The notes beneath the pieces are model-generated. The model saw nothing but the letters and a program-made list of their open reading frames with translations. It was not told the origin of the DNA and made no database searches. Shown piece by piece: positions 42,374-52,078 of a stretch of 64,000 nucleotides of DNA (position 1 is its first letter; every line of letters starts with the position of its first letter). This DNA is from an uncultured Collinsella sp. GTDB taxonomy: Bacteria > Actinomycetota > Coriobacteriia > Coriobacteriales > Coriobacteriaceae. The DNA is taken from NCBI GenBank assembly GCA_958421275.1, contig CATZLI010000005.1, forward strand, positions 1 to 64,000. The letters are read 5' to 3'. The translations under genes were made by a program, and so were the position numbers.

Positions 42374-44173
42374 CTAATTCTTATCGGAGGCTTCGGCCTC
42401 GGCGGACTGTTCGGCGGTTTTCTCGGAATCTGATTCGGAGGTCGATCCCTGATTGGTGTTGTCGCGAATCGTTTGCGCGTCGATCACCTGGCGGGTCTGC
42501 TCCTCGTCGATCTGGTGGCGGTACTTGGATATCGTGTCCTGCGCATCGTCGACACTTGTTTGCGGAATGCCCGCCTTGAGGCGGTTTTGCGTGTCTTCGG
42601 GCAGGTCGGACAGCTTGATGCTGGTTTCGCTTTCGAGCCAGTGGAGCTTGAGTCCGAGTGGCTTGCCGGGCAGGCCGCGCCAGACGGCGACATTGCCCTG
42701 GTAGGTACCAAGGTAGTACGAGCCGGTGACACCCGTGTAGGCCCAGATGCCAGCTGCCAGCACAAAGACGAGGGCCAGGATGGCGGCGATAGTAACGTTG
42801 CGGCGACGCACGCGTTGCGCCTCGCGCATAACGCCATCGTCAACCAGGTCAACGACTACTACGGTTACGTTGTCGTGGCCGCCGGCGGCAAGCGCCGCGT
42901 CCACTAGGTTGTCGACGCAGATTTGCGCGGTTGAGGACTGCGTGGCGATGTTCTCGATATCGCTATCGGGAATCATGCTCGAAAGGCCGTCGGAGCACAG
43001 GATCAGACGGTCGCCTTCCTCGATATGCAGAGTGAAGTGGTCGGCATACATGGCGGGGTCCGAGCCCAGCGCACGGGTGATGACCGAACGGTTGGGGTGG
43101 ACGCGAGCCTCGTCTGCCGTGATCTCGCCGGCGTCCACGAGCTCCTCCACGTAGGAGTGGTCGCGGGTCACGCGGATGAGCGTGCCCTCGTGGAGCAGGT
43201 AGGCGCGAGAGTCACCCACGTGGGCGATGGCGAGCGTGTCGTTTTCGATATAGGCGCAGGTGGCTGTGCAGCCCATGCCGGGCTTGCCCAGGCCGTTCAG
43301 GGCTGCCTCGATTACGGCGGCGTTGGCTGCCTCGACGGCTGCGGCCAGGCGTGCTGCGTCGGCAGACTGTGGGGCCGTCTTGGCTATAGTCTCGACAGCG
43401 ATAGAAGAGGCTACCTCGCCGGCGGCGTGACCACCCATGCCGTCGCATACGCAAAAGAGCGGCGACTGCACCAGGTAGGAATCCTCATTGTGCGGGCGCA
43501 CGCAGCCAACGTCGGAGCGGGCGCCCCACATAAGTTGCGTGGTGGTGCCGGCATCATAGGTCGAGTCGGTCTCGATGCGCTCCTCGGTCAGGGGCTCAAA
43601 GCTCATGGTCGAGCCGGGGTCTTTGAGCTTGGCCTCAACGGCGGCAACGTCGATCTCGGCGGTGTCACCGGGAGAGACGGTGTCGGTCACGGGGTTTGAT
43701 TCGGAATCACCGGTGTCCGGGGAGTCGGGCTCCTCGGACACGCGGGCGGTCGACTCGTCGTCTTGCGGGCTGACGTCTATAGGCTCGGGCGCCGGCGTAG
43801 ACGCGGGCGCAACCTCGGACGCCGGGGCCATGGGAAACGCCGGCGCGGCGGGCTCGGGTGCCGCAAACACCGCAGCGCTCTCGTTGATTGCCGCGGCGAC
43901 GGGCTCTGCAAAGTGAGCCGGCGCCGGGGTTGCTTCGGGCGCTGTGGGCTGTTCCGCAGCATGTGCGCCGATGGGCGCCGCTACGGCATCCTCTTCGTCC
44001 TCGTTATCGGCGAGATCCGAAATATCATGCGTTACATGCGAAAGAGGCAGGGAGAACACGGTGTCCTCGGGCTCCACGGGTGCGGAGCCCGCCGGAGCGG
44101 CGTGGGCCGGCGCAGCTGTGGCGGCGGCCGGTGCCTCGGTCATAGTTGCGGACTTGTTCTCCTCGTCGATCAT
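42374..44173 (-). CDS. pstP: PP2C-family Ser/Thr phosphatase with long N-terminal extension
   Basis: PstP reverses phosphorylation by the operon kinases. The 599-residue protein has a ~210-residue Ala/Pro/Glu-rich N-terminal region before the PP2C domain (about 215-455), which shows the metal-binding motifs VRPHNEDSY, DGMGGHAAGE, GDSRAYL, SDGLSSM and GGHDNVTVVV. A membrane segment (TIAAILALVFVLAAGIWAYTG) and a ~110-residue exported tail follow. Usual PstP begins directly with the phosphatase, so the extension is notable; it contains many Thr/Ser and may be a kinase/FHA target. The start overlaps the fhaB stop (ATGA). Confidence 0.93.
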   Translation of the reverse strand: MIDEENKSATMTEAPAAATAAPAHAAPAGSAPVEPEDTVFSLPLSHVTHDISDLADNEDEEDAVAAPIGAHAAEQPTAPEATPAPAHFAEPVAAAINESAAVFAAPEPAAPAFPMAPASEVAPASTPAPEPIDVSPQDDESTARVSEEPDSPDTGDSESNPVTDTVSPGDTAEIDVAAVEAKLKDPGSTMSFEPLTEERIETDSTYDAGTTTQLMWGARSDVGCVRPHNEDSYLVQSPLFCVCDGMGGHAAGEVASSIAVETIAKTAPQSADAARLAAAVEAANAAVIEAALNGLGKPGMGCTATCAYIENDTLAIAHVGDSRAYLLHEGTLIRVTRDHSYVEELVDAGEITADEARVHPNRSVITRALGSDPAMYADHFTLHIEEGDRLILCSDGLSSMIPDSDIENIATQSSTAQICVDNLVDAALAAGGHDNVTVVVVDLVDDGVMREAQRVRRRNVTIAAILALVFVLAAGIWAYTGVTGSYYLGTYQGNVAVWRGLPGKPLGLKLHWLESETSIKLSDLPEDTQNRLKAGIPQTSVDDAQDTISKYRHQIDEEQTRQVIDAQTIRDNTNQGSTSESDSEKTAEQSAEAEASDKN

Positions 44174-44586
44174 CGACGGTTCACCTTCATGACCACGTCG
44201 CCAATCTGGACTTCGTCGCCCTCACGCAGCGTCGCGGGCTCCACGAGTTGGCGGCCGTTGACGAGCGTGCCGTTAAGTGAGTTGAGGTCCTCGATGATGA
44301 GCGCCGGGCCCTGCAGCGAAAAGCGCGCGTGCGAGGCTGAAACGAACGGTTCGTTGATGCAGATGTCCGAAGATGGCGAGCGACCGACGATGACGGGGCC
44401 GAGCATGTCTACGTGGATGCCGCGGATACCGCGCGGACCCTTGTCCACATCGATCGTCCAGATAGCCGAGTCGCGGCGCTGTCCACGCACAAGTCCCACG
44501 CCGGTCTTCATGACGGCGAACAGAAAGATATAGAGCAGGGCGACCAGGACGATGCGGCCTGCAAAAAGGACGATATCGATGTTCAT
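44170..44586 (-). CDS. fhaB: FHA-domain protein FhaB, membrane anchored
   Basis: The 138-residue protein has an N-terminal membrane segment (IVLFAGRIVLVALLYIFLFAVM) and a C-terminal FHA domain (about 55-135) with VGRSPSSDICI, SASHARF and LNSLNGTLVNG, which binds phospho-Thr. It is the short FHA partner found beside pstP and rodA in actinobacteria. It overlaps pstP by four bases. Confidence 0.92.
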   Translation of the reverse strand: MNIDIVLFAGRIVLVALLYIFLFAVMKTGVGLVRGQRRDSAIWTIDVDKGPRGIRGIHVDMLGPVIVGRSPSSDICINEPFVSASHARFSLQGPALIIEDLNSLNGTLVNGRQLVEPATLREGDEVQIGDVVMKVNRR

Positions 44587-44592
44587 AAGCGA

Positions 44593-45603
44593 CTATCCCC
44601 TAAATTCAAAGGTACTCAGGCCAAACGTCAGCAGATCGCCGTTGCGCAGCGGGCAGCGCGTAATGCGGCGGTTGTTGACGAGCGTGCCGTTGGTGGAATT
44701 GAGATCCTCGATCGACCAATCCGAGCCCGTAAAGGTGAGCTGGGCGTGGCGGCGCGACACGTTGGGGTCGCGCAGGGCAATGTCGGAAACTGAGCGCTCG
44801 CGACCGATGGTCACCTGTGCGGAGGTGATGCTATGGCTCTCGCCGCTCACGACGTCGACGAGCTGGGCGAGCGGACGCTGCGGGGCGCGAGTGCTCGCCA
44901 TGTTGGAGGCGATGCCGGCTGCGGCGCCTAGGCCCACGGCGGCACCGGTCGCGGCGGCTCCGCCCATGCCGGCAAGCGCGTCACGCGAGACGGTCTGCGG
45001 CACCGGGATGGGAGCGGCGGGGTCGGGGATGCTAGGCGCGAAGGGGTCTGCCACGGCAAGCGGGTCGGGAGCGGCGGCGCGAGGCGTCGGCTGCTGCTGG
45101 GGCATGGCGGCGGGACGCTGCTGCTGCGGGGCAGCAAACTGCTGCTGGCCGGCGCGCGGGGCGCTGGCGGCACGGCTTGCCGCGGAGTTGTTCTGGCCCA
45201 GGCCGTTTTGATAGGCGCGCTCTTCTTCGTACAGGCGGCCGAGCGTGGGGGCATCGACGTTCTCGGCAAAGACCGAGAACTTGCCGGCGCGCAGCTGCGG
45301 ATCGATCATAAAGCGCACGAGGGGCTCGCCGACAAAGACATAGCGGCGCTTTTCGGCCTGCGCCTTCACAAACTCGCGGACCTCGCGCGAAAGCTCGGGG
45401 TAGAACGGGGCGAGCATGGGATCGTCGTCGGCGGCGATAAGGATGGTATAGAGTGCCGGCGCCGTGTTGACGCCGTTGATCACCAGAGTCTGATCCTCCA
45501 TGTCGCGAGCGGCCTGCTTGGCAAGCTTCTTAAAGGAGAACGGGGCACGGGTGGCACCGAAGATGCCGGCCACGTGGTCCTCGAAGATGTTCAGGAAGTT
45601 CAC
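44593..45603 (-). CDS. fhaA: FhaA: DUF3662 plus FHA domain
   Basis: The 336-residue protein has the N-terminal DUF3662 domain (1-125: FEDHVAGIFG, FSFKKLAKQAARDME, YTILIAADD), a long Ala/Pro/Gln linker and a C-terminal FHA domain (about 245-335: VTIGRERSVSDIAL, SRRHAQL, LNSTNGTLVNN). FhaA binds phosphorylated partners of the cell-wall machinery such as MviN in mycobacteria. The start is a GTG at 45603 overlapping the upstream kinase stop (GTGA). Confidence 0.92.
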   Translation of the reverse strand: MNFLNIFEDHVAGIFGATRAPFSFKKLAKQAARDMEDQTLVINGVNTAPALYTILIAADDDPMLAPFYPELSREVREFVKAQAEKRRYVFVGEPLVRFMIDPQLRAGKFSVFAENVDAPTLGRLYEEERAYQNGLGQNNSAASRAASAPRAGQQQFAAPQQQRPAAMPQQQPTPRAAAPDPLAVADPFAPSIPDPAAPIPVPQTVSRDALAGMGGAAATGAAVGLGAAAGIASNMASTRAPQRPLAQLVDVVSGESHSITSAQVTIGRERSVSDIALRDPNVSRRHAQLTFTGSDWSIEDLNSTNGTLVNNRRITRCPLRNGDLLTFGLSTFEFRG

Positions 45604-47453
45604 GAAAGATCACTCTCCGTATAGGTTCTTTGGTATCCGAGCAAATATAGGCATATCCCAACGATTATAGAGGATAGGATTCCCGCAATCGCCGCCTTGG
45701 CGATGACCGCGGCTGCAAGGCTGGCAATTTCCATATGGTGTGCAAGACAGGACGCCGCTGCGCAGCCGATGCCGGTGACAGCGATGGCGGCGATTGCGGC
45801 AAGGTTTGAGCCCTGATTGGCACGCTTGGCATGGGCATTGAGCAGCGCGGATGACGCTGCGGCAGTTGCCGCGGCCAGCCCAAAGGCAGCCCAAAGGAGC
45901 GGGTCTCCCAGCGCTGCGGCAACGTTACCGAGCCCCAGCACGCCTCCGGCTGAAAGCGCGACTGTCGCCAGGCGGGCAAAAAGCGCGCCCATGCCCGTTG
46001 CCGCGGCGGCGCTTGCCGGGCCGAGCCAAAATGACGCGACGCCGGCGGCGACCCCAGCTGCCAGGAAGGTATTGCCGGTCAGACAGCCAAGCGCGAGTGC
46101 ACAGGTGAGTGCGGCGCTCGCGGCAGCCTCGGTGCGACCCCAGGCGATCCACCAACCGGACATGGCGGCGGCAAAGATCACCGCGACGGGCAACATCGAC
46201 AGGATGCTCTGCGCCTGCATGGTGGCGTTGGCCATGAGCACCAAAAAGCCCACAGCCGAGATGGCCGAGCCAATCTGGGGGGCCAGGCCAGCCGCCGCTC
46301 CGATTGCGATAGCCGCAATGACCAGGCCGGGAAGCGCCGCGACCCCGGCCGTTTGCATCAGCAAAAAGCTAAAGGTGCCGCACGTTAGCGCCGAGATAGC
46401 GCGCATGGTGTAGTCGCGCGCATGGCTCCAGCGCGTGCCCGCCCAGCCAAGTGCGGGGTCGACCTCGATGGCGTCGTCCTCGTAGTGCGACGGCTCGATA
46501 CCGTCGAGCTCCTGCTCGTCATCCGAAAGCTCGCCAACCATTTGCTCCAGGCTGCGACGGCCTTCGCGCACGCTGCCCAGACCGGCAAGGAGCTGGTCGC
46601 AAAATGCCTCGATGCTGTTGGGGCGGTCCTGCGGCATGGGGGAGAGCGCGCTCATGAGCGCGCTCTCGGCTCCCGGGGGAAAGTGTGGTATCAGCTCGCT
46701 GGGATAGGTGGCGCCGCCGATGATGCGGTCGAGCGAGTCGGCGGGCGTGGCCGCCATAAAGGGAGCGCTGCCGCACAGGCCCTCGTAGATCACACAGGCG
46801 AGGGCAAAGACATCGGCGCGCTCGTCGACCGTGCCGGTCTCGATATCGAGCTGCTCGGGCGGCATGTAGCCGATGGTGCCGCCGCGCGAGCCGCCAAAGC
46901 CACCGGCGGACGACAGCCGCGCCATGCCAAAGTCGGTGAGCTTTACATTGCCCGAGTGGTCGATGAGCACGTTGGCGGGCTTAATGTCCAGGTGGAGTAC
47001 GCCATTACTATGGGCGAAGGTGAGCGCCTGGCCCAGGGCATCGGCAATGGCCGCGGCCTCGTCAAAGGTAAGTGAGTGGCCGTCCACGCGGTGCAAAAAC
47101 TCGGCCAGCGACATGCCATCGACATATTCCATAACCAGGTAGGCATAGGCTGTGTCGTGCGTAAAGTCGATGACCTGCACGATATTGGGATGTTGAAGCA
47201 TGGCGGCGGTGTGCGCCTCGCGCAGGACATCCATGATGTCGCTGGCGGGCATGCCGGCACCGTTGATAAGGGGGATGCGCTTAATGGCGACGCGGCGGCG
47301 CAGGTGCGTGTCGCGGCAGATCTCGATGGAGCCAAAACCGCCGGTCGCAAGTGTCTCGAGCGGCTGGTACCGCTTGAGCAGCTCGCGAGAGCTGGTGCCC
47401 TCCAAAGGAACGTCCGGCGAGAACCGGGCGGTATGTTGCGGGAAAAGCGGCAT
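45600..47453 (-). CDS. Ser/Thr protein kinase with multispanning C-terminal domain
   Basis: The 617-residue protein has a kinase domain (about 27-285: TLATGGFGSIEIC, VAIKRI, HLDIKPANVLI, DFGMARL, GTIGYMPPEQ). The catalytic loop reads HLD, not HRD, so it is a non-RD type kinase. An acidic linker leads to a C-terminal half of about eight to ten hydrophobic segments instead of PASTA repeats. It stands where pknA is found in related operons. ATG 47453 is chosen, with GAGGG upstream; TTG 47459 is the frame opening. It is the first gene of the operon. Confidence 0.88.
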   Translation of the reverse strand: MPLFPQHTARFSPDVPLEGTSSRELLKRYQPLETLATGGFGSIEICRDTHLRRRVAIKRIPLINGAGMPASDIMDVLREAHTAAMLQHPNIVQVIDFTHDTAYAYLVMEYVDGMSLAEFLHRVDGHSLTFDEAAAIADALGQALTFAHSNGVLHLDIKPANVLIDHSGNVKLTDFGMARLSSAGGFGGSRGGTIGYMPPEQLDIETGTVDERADVFALACVIYEGLCGSAPFMAATPADSLDRIIGGATYPSELIPHFPPGAESALMSALSPMPQDRPNSIEAFCDQLLAGLGSVREGRRSLEQMVGELSDDEQELDGIEPSHYEDDAIEVDPALGWAGTRWSHARDYTMRAISALTCGTFSFLLMQTAGVAALPGLVIAAIAIGAAAGLAPQIGSAISAVGFLVLMANATMQAQSILSMLPVAVIFAAAMSGWWIAWGRTEAAASAALTCALALGCLTGNTFLAAGVAAGVASFWLGPASAAAATGMGALFARLATVALSAGGVLGLGNVAAALGDPLLWAAFGLAAATAAASSALLNAHAKRANQGSNLAAIAAIAVTGIGCAAASCLAHHMEIASLAAAVIAKAAIAGILSSIIVGICLYLLGYQRTYTESDLS

Positions 47454-47597
47454 GGCCAACCCTCGTGCGTTTAAAGTTCGTTTGCGAGCGGCGGGCGCGG
47501 GGCCGAGCCATTCGCGGTGGCATAGATGCTGCTAGTGTAGCACGCTCGGGCGGATGGCGAGGATAACGGGATGCGAGGCTGCCTGTCTGTCTTGGCC

Positions 47598-48314
47598 TTA
47601 GCGCTTCTTCTTGTTCTTCTTCTGCTTGCGCTGCTTGCCCTTGGTCTCCTGGGGCTTGTCGCCCTGCTTGGCCTCGGCGGCGGCCTTTTCAGCCTTCATC
47701 TTCTTGCGTTTGGTCTCGATGCGGAGTTTTTTGTTGATGCGCGCCTTAAGGAAGGTGCCAAACTGCTCGGCATCGCCGCGAATAAAGGTTTCCTTAGGGA
47801 TCGTCACGCCCTGGTCGGCGAACATGGCCACAAAGATGCGCTCGCCGTCGAGCACGTGGTCGAGCTTCTCAAACGGGAAAAACTGCGACTTGCCGCTCTT
47901 GCCCCAAACCATCAGGCCGTCCTCGTTGGCGGCGACGCGGCGATAGCGGCCACCCATGGACTCGTCGGCCTCGACGGCGTCGATAAAGTCGCGGGCGAGG
48001 GTGTGGTGCAGGTTTTTGCTCCACCAGGCCAAAAAGGCGCCGAACACGATCAACACGACGCCAAACTTGATCCAGTTGCCGCCGGCCACCAGCATGCCGA
48101 TGCCGATGAGCGCGGCAATTGCCGCGGCGACATACAGCGAGCCGCGACGCCTGGGCGAGGCGACCAGGCGGGCGAAGTCGGTGACCAGGTCGTTTTCGTA
48201 CTGGTACTCGTTGAGGTACAGGATGCCGTCATCGGCTGCGGCCTGCTCCTCGAGCGCGACCTCGACCTGGTCGGCTGCTTCGGAGGGAACGAGGTTGCTC
48301 TCTGCGTCTGCCAT
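47598..48314 (-). CDS. YcxB-like membrane protein
   Basis: The 238-residue protein has an acidic N-terminus, two adjacent membrane segments (LYVAAAIAALIGIGMLVAGG and IKFGVVLIVFGAFLAWW), a YcxB-like soluble part (NEDGLMVWGKSGKSQFFPFEKLDHVLDGERIFVAMFA in part) and a Lys-rich tail (RKQKKNKKKR). Function unknown. It is divergent from dnaX, separated by 115 bp, and is not part of the kinase operon because 144 bp separate them. Confidence 0.7.
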   Translation of the reverse strand: MADAESNLVPSEAADQVEVALEEQAAADDGILYLNEYQYENDLVTDFARLVASPRRRGSLYVAAAIAALIGIGMLVAGGNWIKFGVVLIVFGAFLAWWSKNLHHTLARDFIDAVEADESMGGRYRRVAANEDGLMVWGKSGKSQFFPFEKLDHVLDGERIFVAMFADQGVTIPKETFIRGDAEQFGTFLKARINKKLRIETKRKKMKAEKAAAEAKQGDKPQETKGKQRKQKKNKKKR

Positions 48315-48429
48315 GCTCTTTGGACTCCTATCGCGGCGGGCTCGCCGTACGGGTTATTATGAATGCAGTATGCCGTGCGACCGCATGGCCGTCGCGGCAA
48401 CAAGACTCAGTATACCCGGGGGAGCACCC

Positions 48430-50907
48430 ATGGAATCGTTGTACCGAAAGTATCGCCCGCTCACCTTCGACTCCGTGGTGGGCCAGCAGCATATCGTCTC
48501 GACGCTCGAGCACGCCATCACCGAGGGACGCCTGTCCCACGCGTACCTGTTCTGCGGACCGCGCGGCACGGGCAAGACCACCATGGCGCGCATTCTGGCC
48601 AAGGCGCTGCTGTGCCGTAATGCCGAGGCAGCGCGCGCCGAGGGTGCAAGCGGCTGCATGCCCGACGGTACTTGCGAGGAGTGCGAGCTCATTGCCGAGG
48701 GCAACCACCCGGATGTCTACGAGCTCGATGCCGCAAGCCGCACGGGCGTGGACAATGTGCGCGAGGAGATCATCAACTCCGTCAACTTTGCCCCGGTGCG
48801 CGGCAAGTACAAGATCTATATCATCGACGAGGTCCACATGCTCACGACGGCGGCGTTCAACGCGCTGCTCAAGACGCTTGAAGAGCCGCCGGCACACGTG
48901 ATCTTTGTGCTGTGCACCACCGACCCGCAAAAGATTCTGGAGACCATCCTCTCACGCTGCCAGCGTTTCGATTTCCATCGCATCGGCAACGAGGATATCG
49001 AGCATCGCCTGTCTTACGTGTGCGAGCAGGAGGGCTTCGATTACGACGACGAGGCACTCGCCATTGTGGCGCGCCATGCCAAGGGCGGTATGCGCGACGC
49101 GCTTTCCACGCTGGAGCAGCTGAGCGTCTTTGGCAACGGTTCTGTGCATGCGGACGACGCCCGCTCGCTTTTGGGCGAGGTTTCGGACCAGATTCTGGGC
49201 GAGTTTTCCCGCGCCATTGCCGATCGCGATGTTGCCGAGCTCTATGGACTGATCCGTGCGCAGGTCGAGGAGGGCAATGACCTGCTGGAGCTGACGCGCG
49301 ACCTGGTGGCGCATGTGCGCGACGTGTACGTTGCCTGCGTTGCCGGTGCCCGTGCCGAGCTGTTTGAGGGCGGCTCCGAGCAGGCCGAGGCGCTTGCTGC
49401 CGAGGCCGCTGCCTTTGGCGAGCATCCTGCCGACCGCCTGGCCCGCGTGCTGACGGTGCTCGACGATGCCGCACTGGAGATGAGGGGCGCGAGCGACGTG
49501 CGCCTGGTGCTCGAGATTGCCTGCACGCGTCTGGCGCGTCCCGAGGCCGATTTAACGATTGAGGCATTGGCCGAGCGCGTGGCACGCCTGGAGGCCATGA
49601 TTGCCAACGGCGCCGTGCCGGCGAGCGTGGCTGCTGCTCAGGCCGCCGCGCCTGCAGCATCCGTACCCGCTGCTGCCCAACAGCCGACGCTCATTTCGGG
49701 CGCTCGTGCTGCCGCTCCGGCGGCATCCGCTGCCCCCGCTGCTACGTCCGCGCATCAGGGCGGTATGCCTTGGGACCGCGGCGCTGCTGTTCCGGCTGCC
49801 CAGCCTGCGACCAAGTCCGCGGCTCCTGCGCCGGCGCCCAGACCTGTAACGCCTGCACCTCAGCCCGTTGCGGCTCCGGCTTCCGCGCCTGCTGCATCGA
49901 CCGTGTCGGTGTCCAAGCCCAACAACGCCGCCCAGGTTGCCGCCGCCGGTGCTGCCGAGACCCCCGCGGTTGAGGACGCCGGCGAGCTCCAGCGCAAATG
50001 GGCCGAGGTCGTCGAGCGCGTCAAGGCTCGTCAGGCCTCCTACGCAGGGCTTTTGCTCAACGCCCGCGCCACGGCCGACGACGGCTCCAAGCTCACGGTC
50101 TCGTTCCCCGCGGGTTCGACTTTTGCCATCAAGATGCTCGGTCGCGCCGATACGCAGTCGGTGGTCCTGCCGACGGTCTGCGCGGTCTTCGGTCGTCGTA
50201 CCGTCGACTATGTCCTGGATGGGGGTGGCACGCCGGCTCCTCAACATGAGGAGCATTCTCCATCTGCACGGGCTGCGGTATCTGCGGACCCGCAACCCGT
50301 GTCCTCGGTGCCCCCTGCATCCTCGAGCGCCAGCGCGACGCAGCCAAAAGCGGCGCCGGTAGCGGCACCGACCCCGTCGGCGCCTGAACCCGCTGCGCCC
50401 AAACCGGCTGCTCCGATCCCCGCGCCCAAGTCCGCTGCCGCGCCTGCGCCCAAGTCATCCGACCTGGCCAAGGCCCCTTGGCTGCGCTCCGACAACCCTG
50501 CCGGTGCTCCTGCCACGGGCAAGCTCCCGACCGAGCCCGCGCCCCGAGCGCCCGAGCGCGCGTCCGTCCCCATGGCTCAGCCGCCTGCGCAGGCTGCGCC
50601 ATGGGAATCCGAGCAGGTGCCCTACGACGATGCTATGGTCGGTGGTTTTGCTGCCGATGCCGGCGGGGACGATCTGCCCCCGTTCGACGTGCCGGGTGCG
50701 GCGTCCGCGACCAAGGCCGCTGCTGTGGCACCCGCAGCCTCTGCAAACGACGACGTCCCCGCCGCTCCCTGGGAATCCAATCCCGGTGCTGGCAGCCCCT
50801 TCGGCCATCAGGGCGCAGCCCCGAGCATCCCGCAGACCGAGGACGAGGCCAAGGCCCTCATCCGCAGCGTCTTTGGCCAGGCCACCATCTTCAAGCCGGT
50901 GGAGTAG
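48430..50907 (+). CDS. dnaX: DNA polymerase III gamma/tau subunit
   Basis: DnaX is the clamp-loader ATPase. The 825-residue protein shows YRPLTFDSVVGQ, Walker A FCGPRGTGKTTMARI, a zinc site with Cys residues in CRNAEAARAEGASGCMPDGTCEEC, Walker B YIIDEVHMLT, the SRC motif (ILSRCQRFDF) and domain III. From about residue 390 it is Ala/Pro-rich with a short conserved island (QRKWAEVVERVKARQASYAGLLLNA). ATG 48430 is chosen because it gives the conserved MESLYRKYRP terminus; the open frame reaches back 474 nt over the divergent gene. Confidence 0.95.
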   Translation: MESLYRKYRPLTFDSVVGQQHIVSTLEHAITEGRLSHAYLFCGPRGTGKTTMARILAKALLCRNAEAARAEGASGCMPDGTCEECELIAEGNHPDVYELDAASRTGVDNVREEIINSVNFAPVRGKYKIYIIDEVHMLTTAAFNALLKTLEEPPAHVIFVLCTTDPQKILETILSRCQRFDFHRIGNEDIEHRLSYVCEQEGFDYDDEALAIVARHAKGGMRDALSTLEQLSVFGNGSVHADDARSLLGEVSDQILGEFSRAIADRDVAELYGLIRAQVEEGNDLLELTRDLVAHVRDVYVACVAGARAELFEGGSEQAEALAAEAAAFGEHPADRLARVLTVLDDAALEMRGASDVRLVLEIACTRLARPEADLTIEALAERVARLEAMIANGAVPASVAAAQAAAPAASVPAAAQQPTLISGARAAAPAASAAPAATSAHQGGMPWDRGAAVPAAQPATKSAAPAPAPRPVTPAPQPVAAPASAPAASTVSVSKPNNAAQVAAAGAAETPAVEDAGELQRKWAEVVERVKARQASYAGLLLNARATADDGSKLTVSFPAGSTFAIKMLGRADTQSVVLPTVCAVFGRRTVDYVLDGGGTPAPQHEEHSPSARAAVSADPQPVSSVPPASSSASATQPKAAPVAAPTPSAPEPAAPKPAAPIPAPKSAAAPAPKSSDLAKAPWLRSDNPAGAPATGKLPTEPAPRAPERASVPMAQPPAQAAPWESEQVPYDDAMVGGFAADAGGDDLPPFDVPGAASATKAAAVAPAASANDDVPAAPWESNPGAGSPFGHQGAAPSIPQTEDEAKALIRSVFGQATIFKPVE

Positions 50908-50928
50908 CTGCGCAGGCGGGTATACTGC

Positions 50929-51402
50929 TCAAGAAGAGGACCCCTTGTCCGGGCGCATCTGTATTTCGGACATGTGTAGTGTGGTGCCGCGTATGTCGCA
51001 TTTGAGCAGACAGGTGCGTGACGGTCGGCCTAGGATGCTGAGGTCGATACGATACGTCGCATGGCTGTCCGTGTACTCGACTTGCTCGGCGTTAATGGTT
51101 GCTCCGATTGCCAAATAAACGCCTAGCTCGGCATCGACAATCTTGAAGTCCTTTATCTTGACCTTGAACTCTTGATAGAGGGACGGGCTGTTGTAGTAGA
51201 CGGTTCGGGTTCCGTCGGTGCACTCATCGGTCGTCTCCCATTTGACGACGGGCTGGTCCGAGCTGGCTATCAGCAGTTCTGCTCCAAAAGCTATGGCATG
51301 GGTGATGACAACCAGCAATGCCCAGCCGACAAAGAGATAGAGAACCACATATGCAACGGGGTGTTTTGAGCGGATGTTTTGGAGCGCGTTGGGGGCATTC
51401 AT
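50929..51402 (-). CDS. Small membrane-anchored hypothetical protein
   Basis: The 157-residue product has an N-terminal membrane segment (VAYVVLYLFVGWALLVVITHAIAF) and an exported beta-rich part with three Cys (DECTDG, TCLLKCDIRG). Family not recognised. It is convergent with dnaX, 21 nt apart, and has a GGAGGTGCCCC ribosome site before ATG 51402. Confidence 0.65.
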   Translation of the reverse strand: MNAPNALQNIRSKHPVAYVVLYLFVGWALLVVITHAIAFGAELLIASSDQPVVKWETTDECTDGTRTVYYNSPSLYQEFKVKIKDFKIVDAELGVYLAIGATINAEQVEYTDSHATYRIDLSILGRPSRTCLLKCDIRGTTLHMSEIQMRPDKGSSS

Positions 51403-51742
51403 GGGGCACCTCCAAATTACTATCTATGGCAATCAAATTATACCCCGCTGCCATGCGCGTCACCGTGAGCAACGGATCGGCATGCAGGTCTTTAGCGGTG
51501 CACATGAAATGTCGGATTCCGGCTCTACAAGATTTAGCTTTCAATATTATGCAGATGCGAATTATTCAACTTTGCATAATCTTCGGGTGCGGCTTGCACT
51601 CCAGGACATGTATATCGACTGAGGTAGCGTGACTGCCCCGCTTGCTGGCCGCGCGCCGTGGTACGATTTTTGAGTTTGAAAGTCCCGCCGCGTCCCGGCT
51701 GCCCTTGCAGCTCGGCGTGCGGCCGCACGTAAAGGAGCCATC
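51403..51742. other. Intergenic region with a possible gene remnant
   Basis: 340 bp without a clear gene. A plus-strand open stretch ending at 51622 reads GSTRFSFQYYADANYSTLHN and on to LQDMYID, which looks protein-like but has no proper start and could be a decayed gene end. GTAAAGGAG near 51730 serves ybaB. Confidence 0.35.
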
Positions 51743-52063
51743 ATGGCCGGTATGAACATGCAGCAGATGATGAAGCAGGCCCGCAAGATGCAGGAGCAGC
51801 TTGCCGCCGCGCAGGAGAACCTCAAGTCCCAGACCGTCGACGCCTCTGCCGGCGGCGGCATGGTCAAGGTGACCGTTAACGGCGAGATGGAGCTCGTCAA
51901 CCTCACCATCGATCCCGATGCCCTCGATCCCGAGGACGTCGATATGCTGCAGGACATGATTATGGCTGCCGTCAACGAGGCCGTCCGCGGCGTCAACGAG
52001 CTCGCCAACAAGCAGATGGGCGCCATCACCGGCGGCCTCAACATCCCGGGCATGCCGTTCTAA
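51743..52063 (+). CDS. ybaB: YbaB/EbfC nucleoid-associated protein
   Basis: The 106-residue protein has the YbaB pattern MNMQQMMKQARKMQEQLAAAQE, VKVTVNGEMELVNLTIDPDAL and a C-terminal helix. It binds DNA as a dimer. It sits between dnaX and recR, the usual order in bacteria. AAAGGAG precedes ATG 51743. Confidence 0.95.
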   Translation: MAGMNMQQMMKQARKMQEQLAAAQENLKSQTVDASAGGGMVKVTVNGEMELVNLTIDPDALDPEDVDMLQDMIMAAVNEAVRGVNELANKQMGAITGGLNIPGMPF

Positions 52064-52078
52064 GACACGCATATATAT

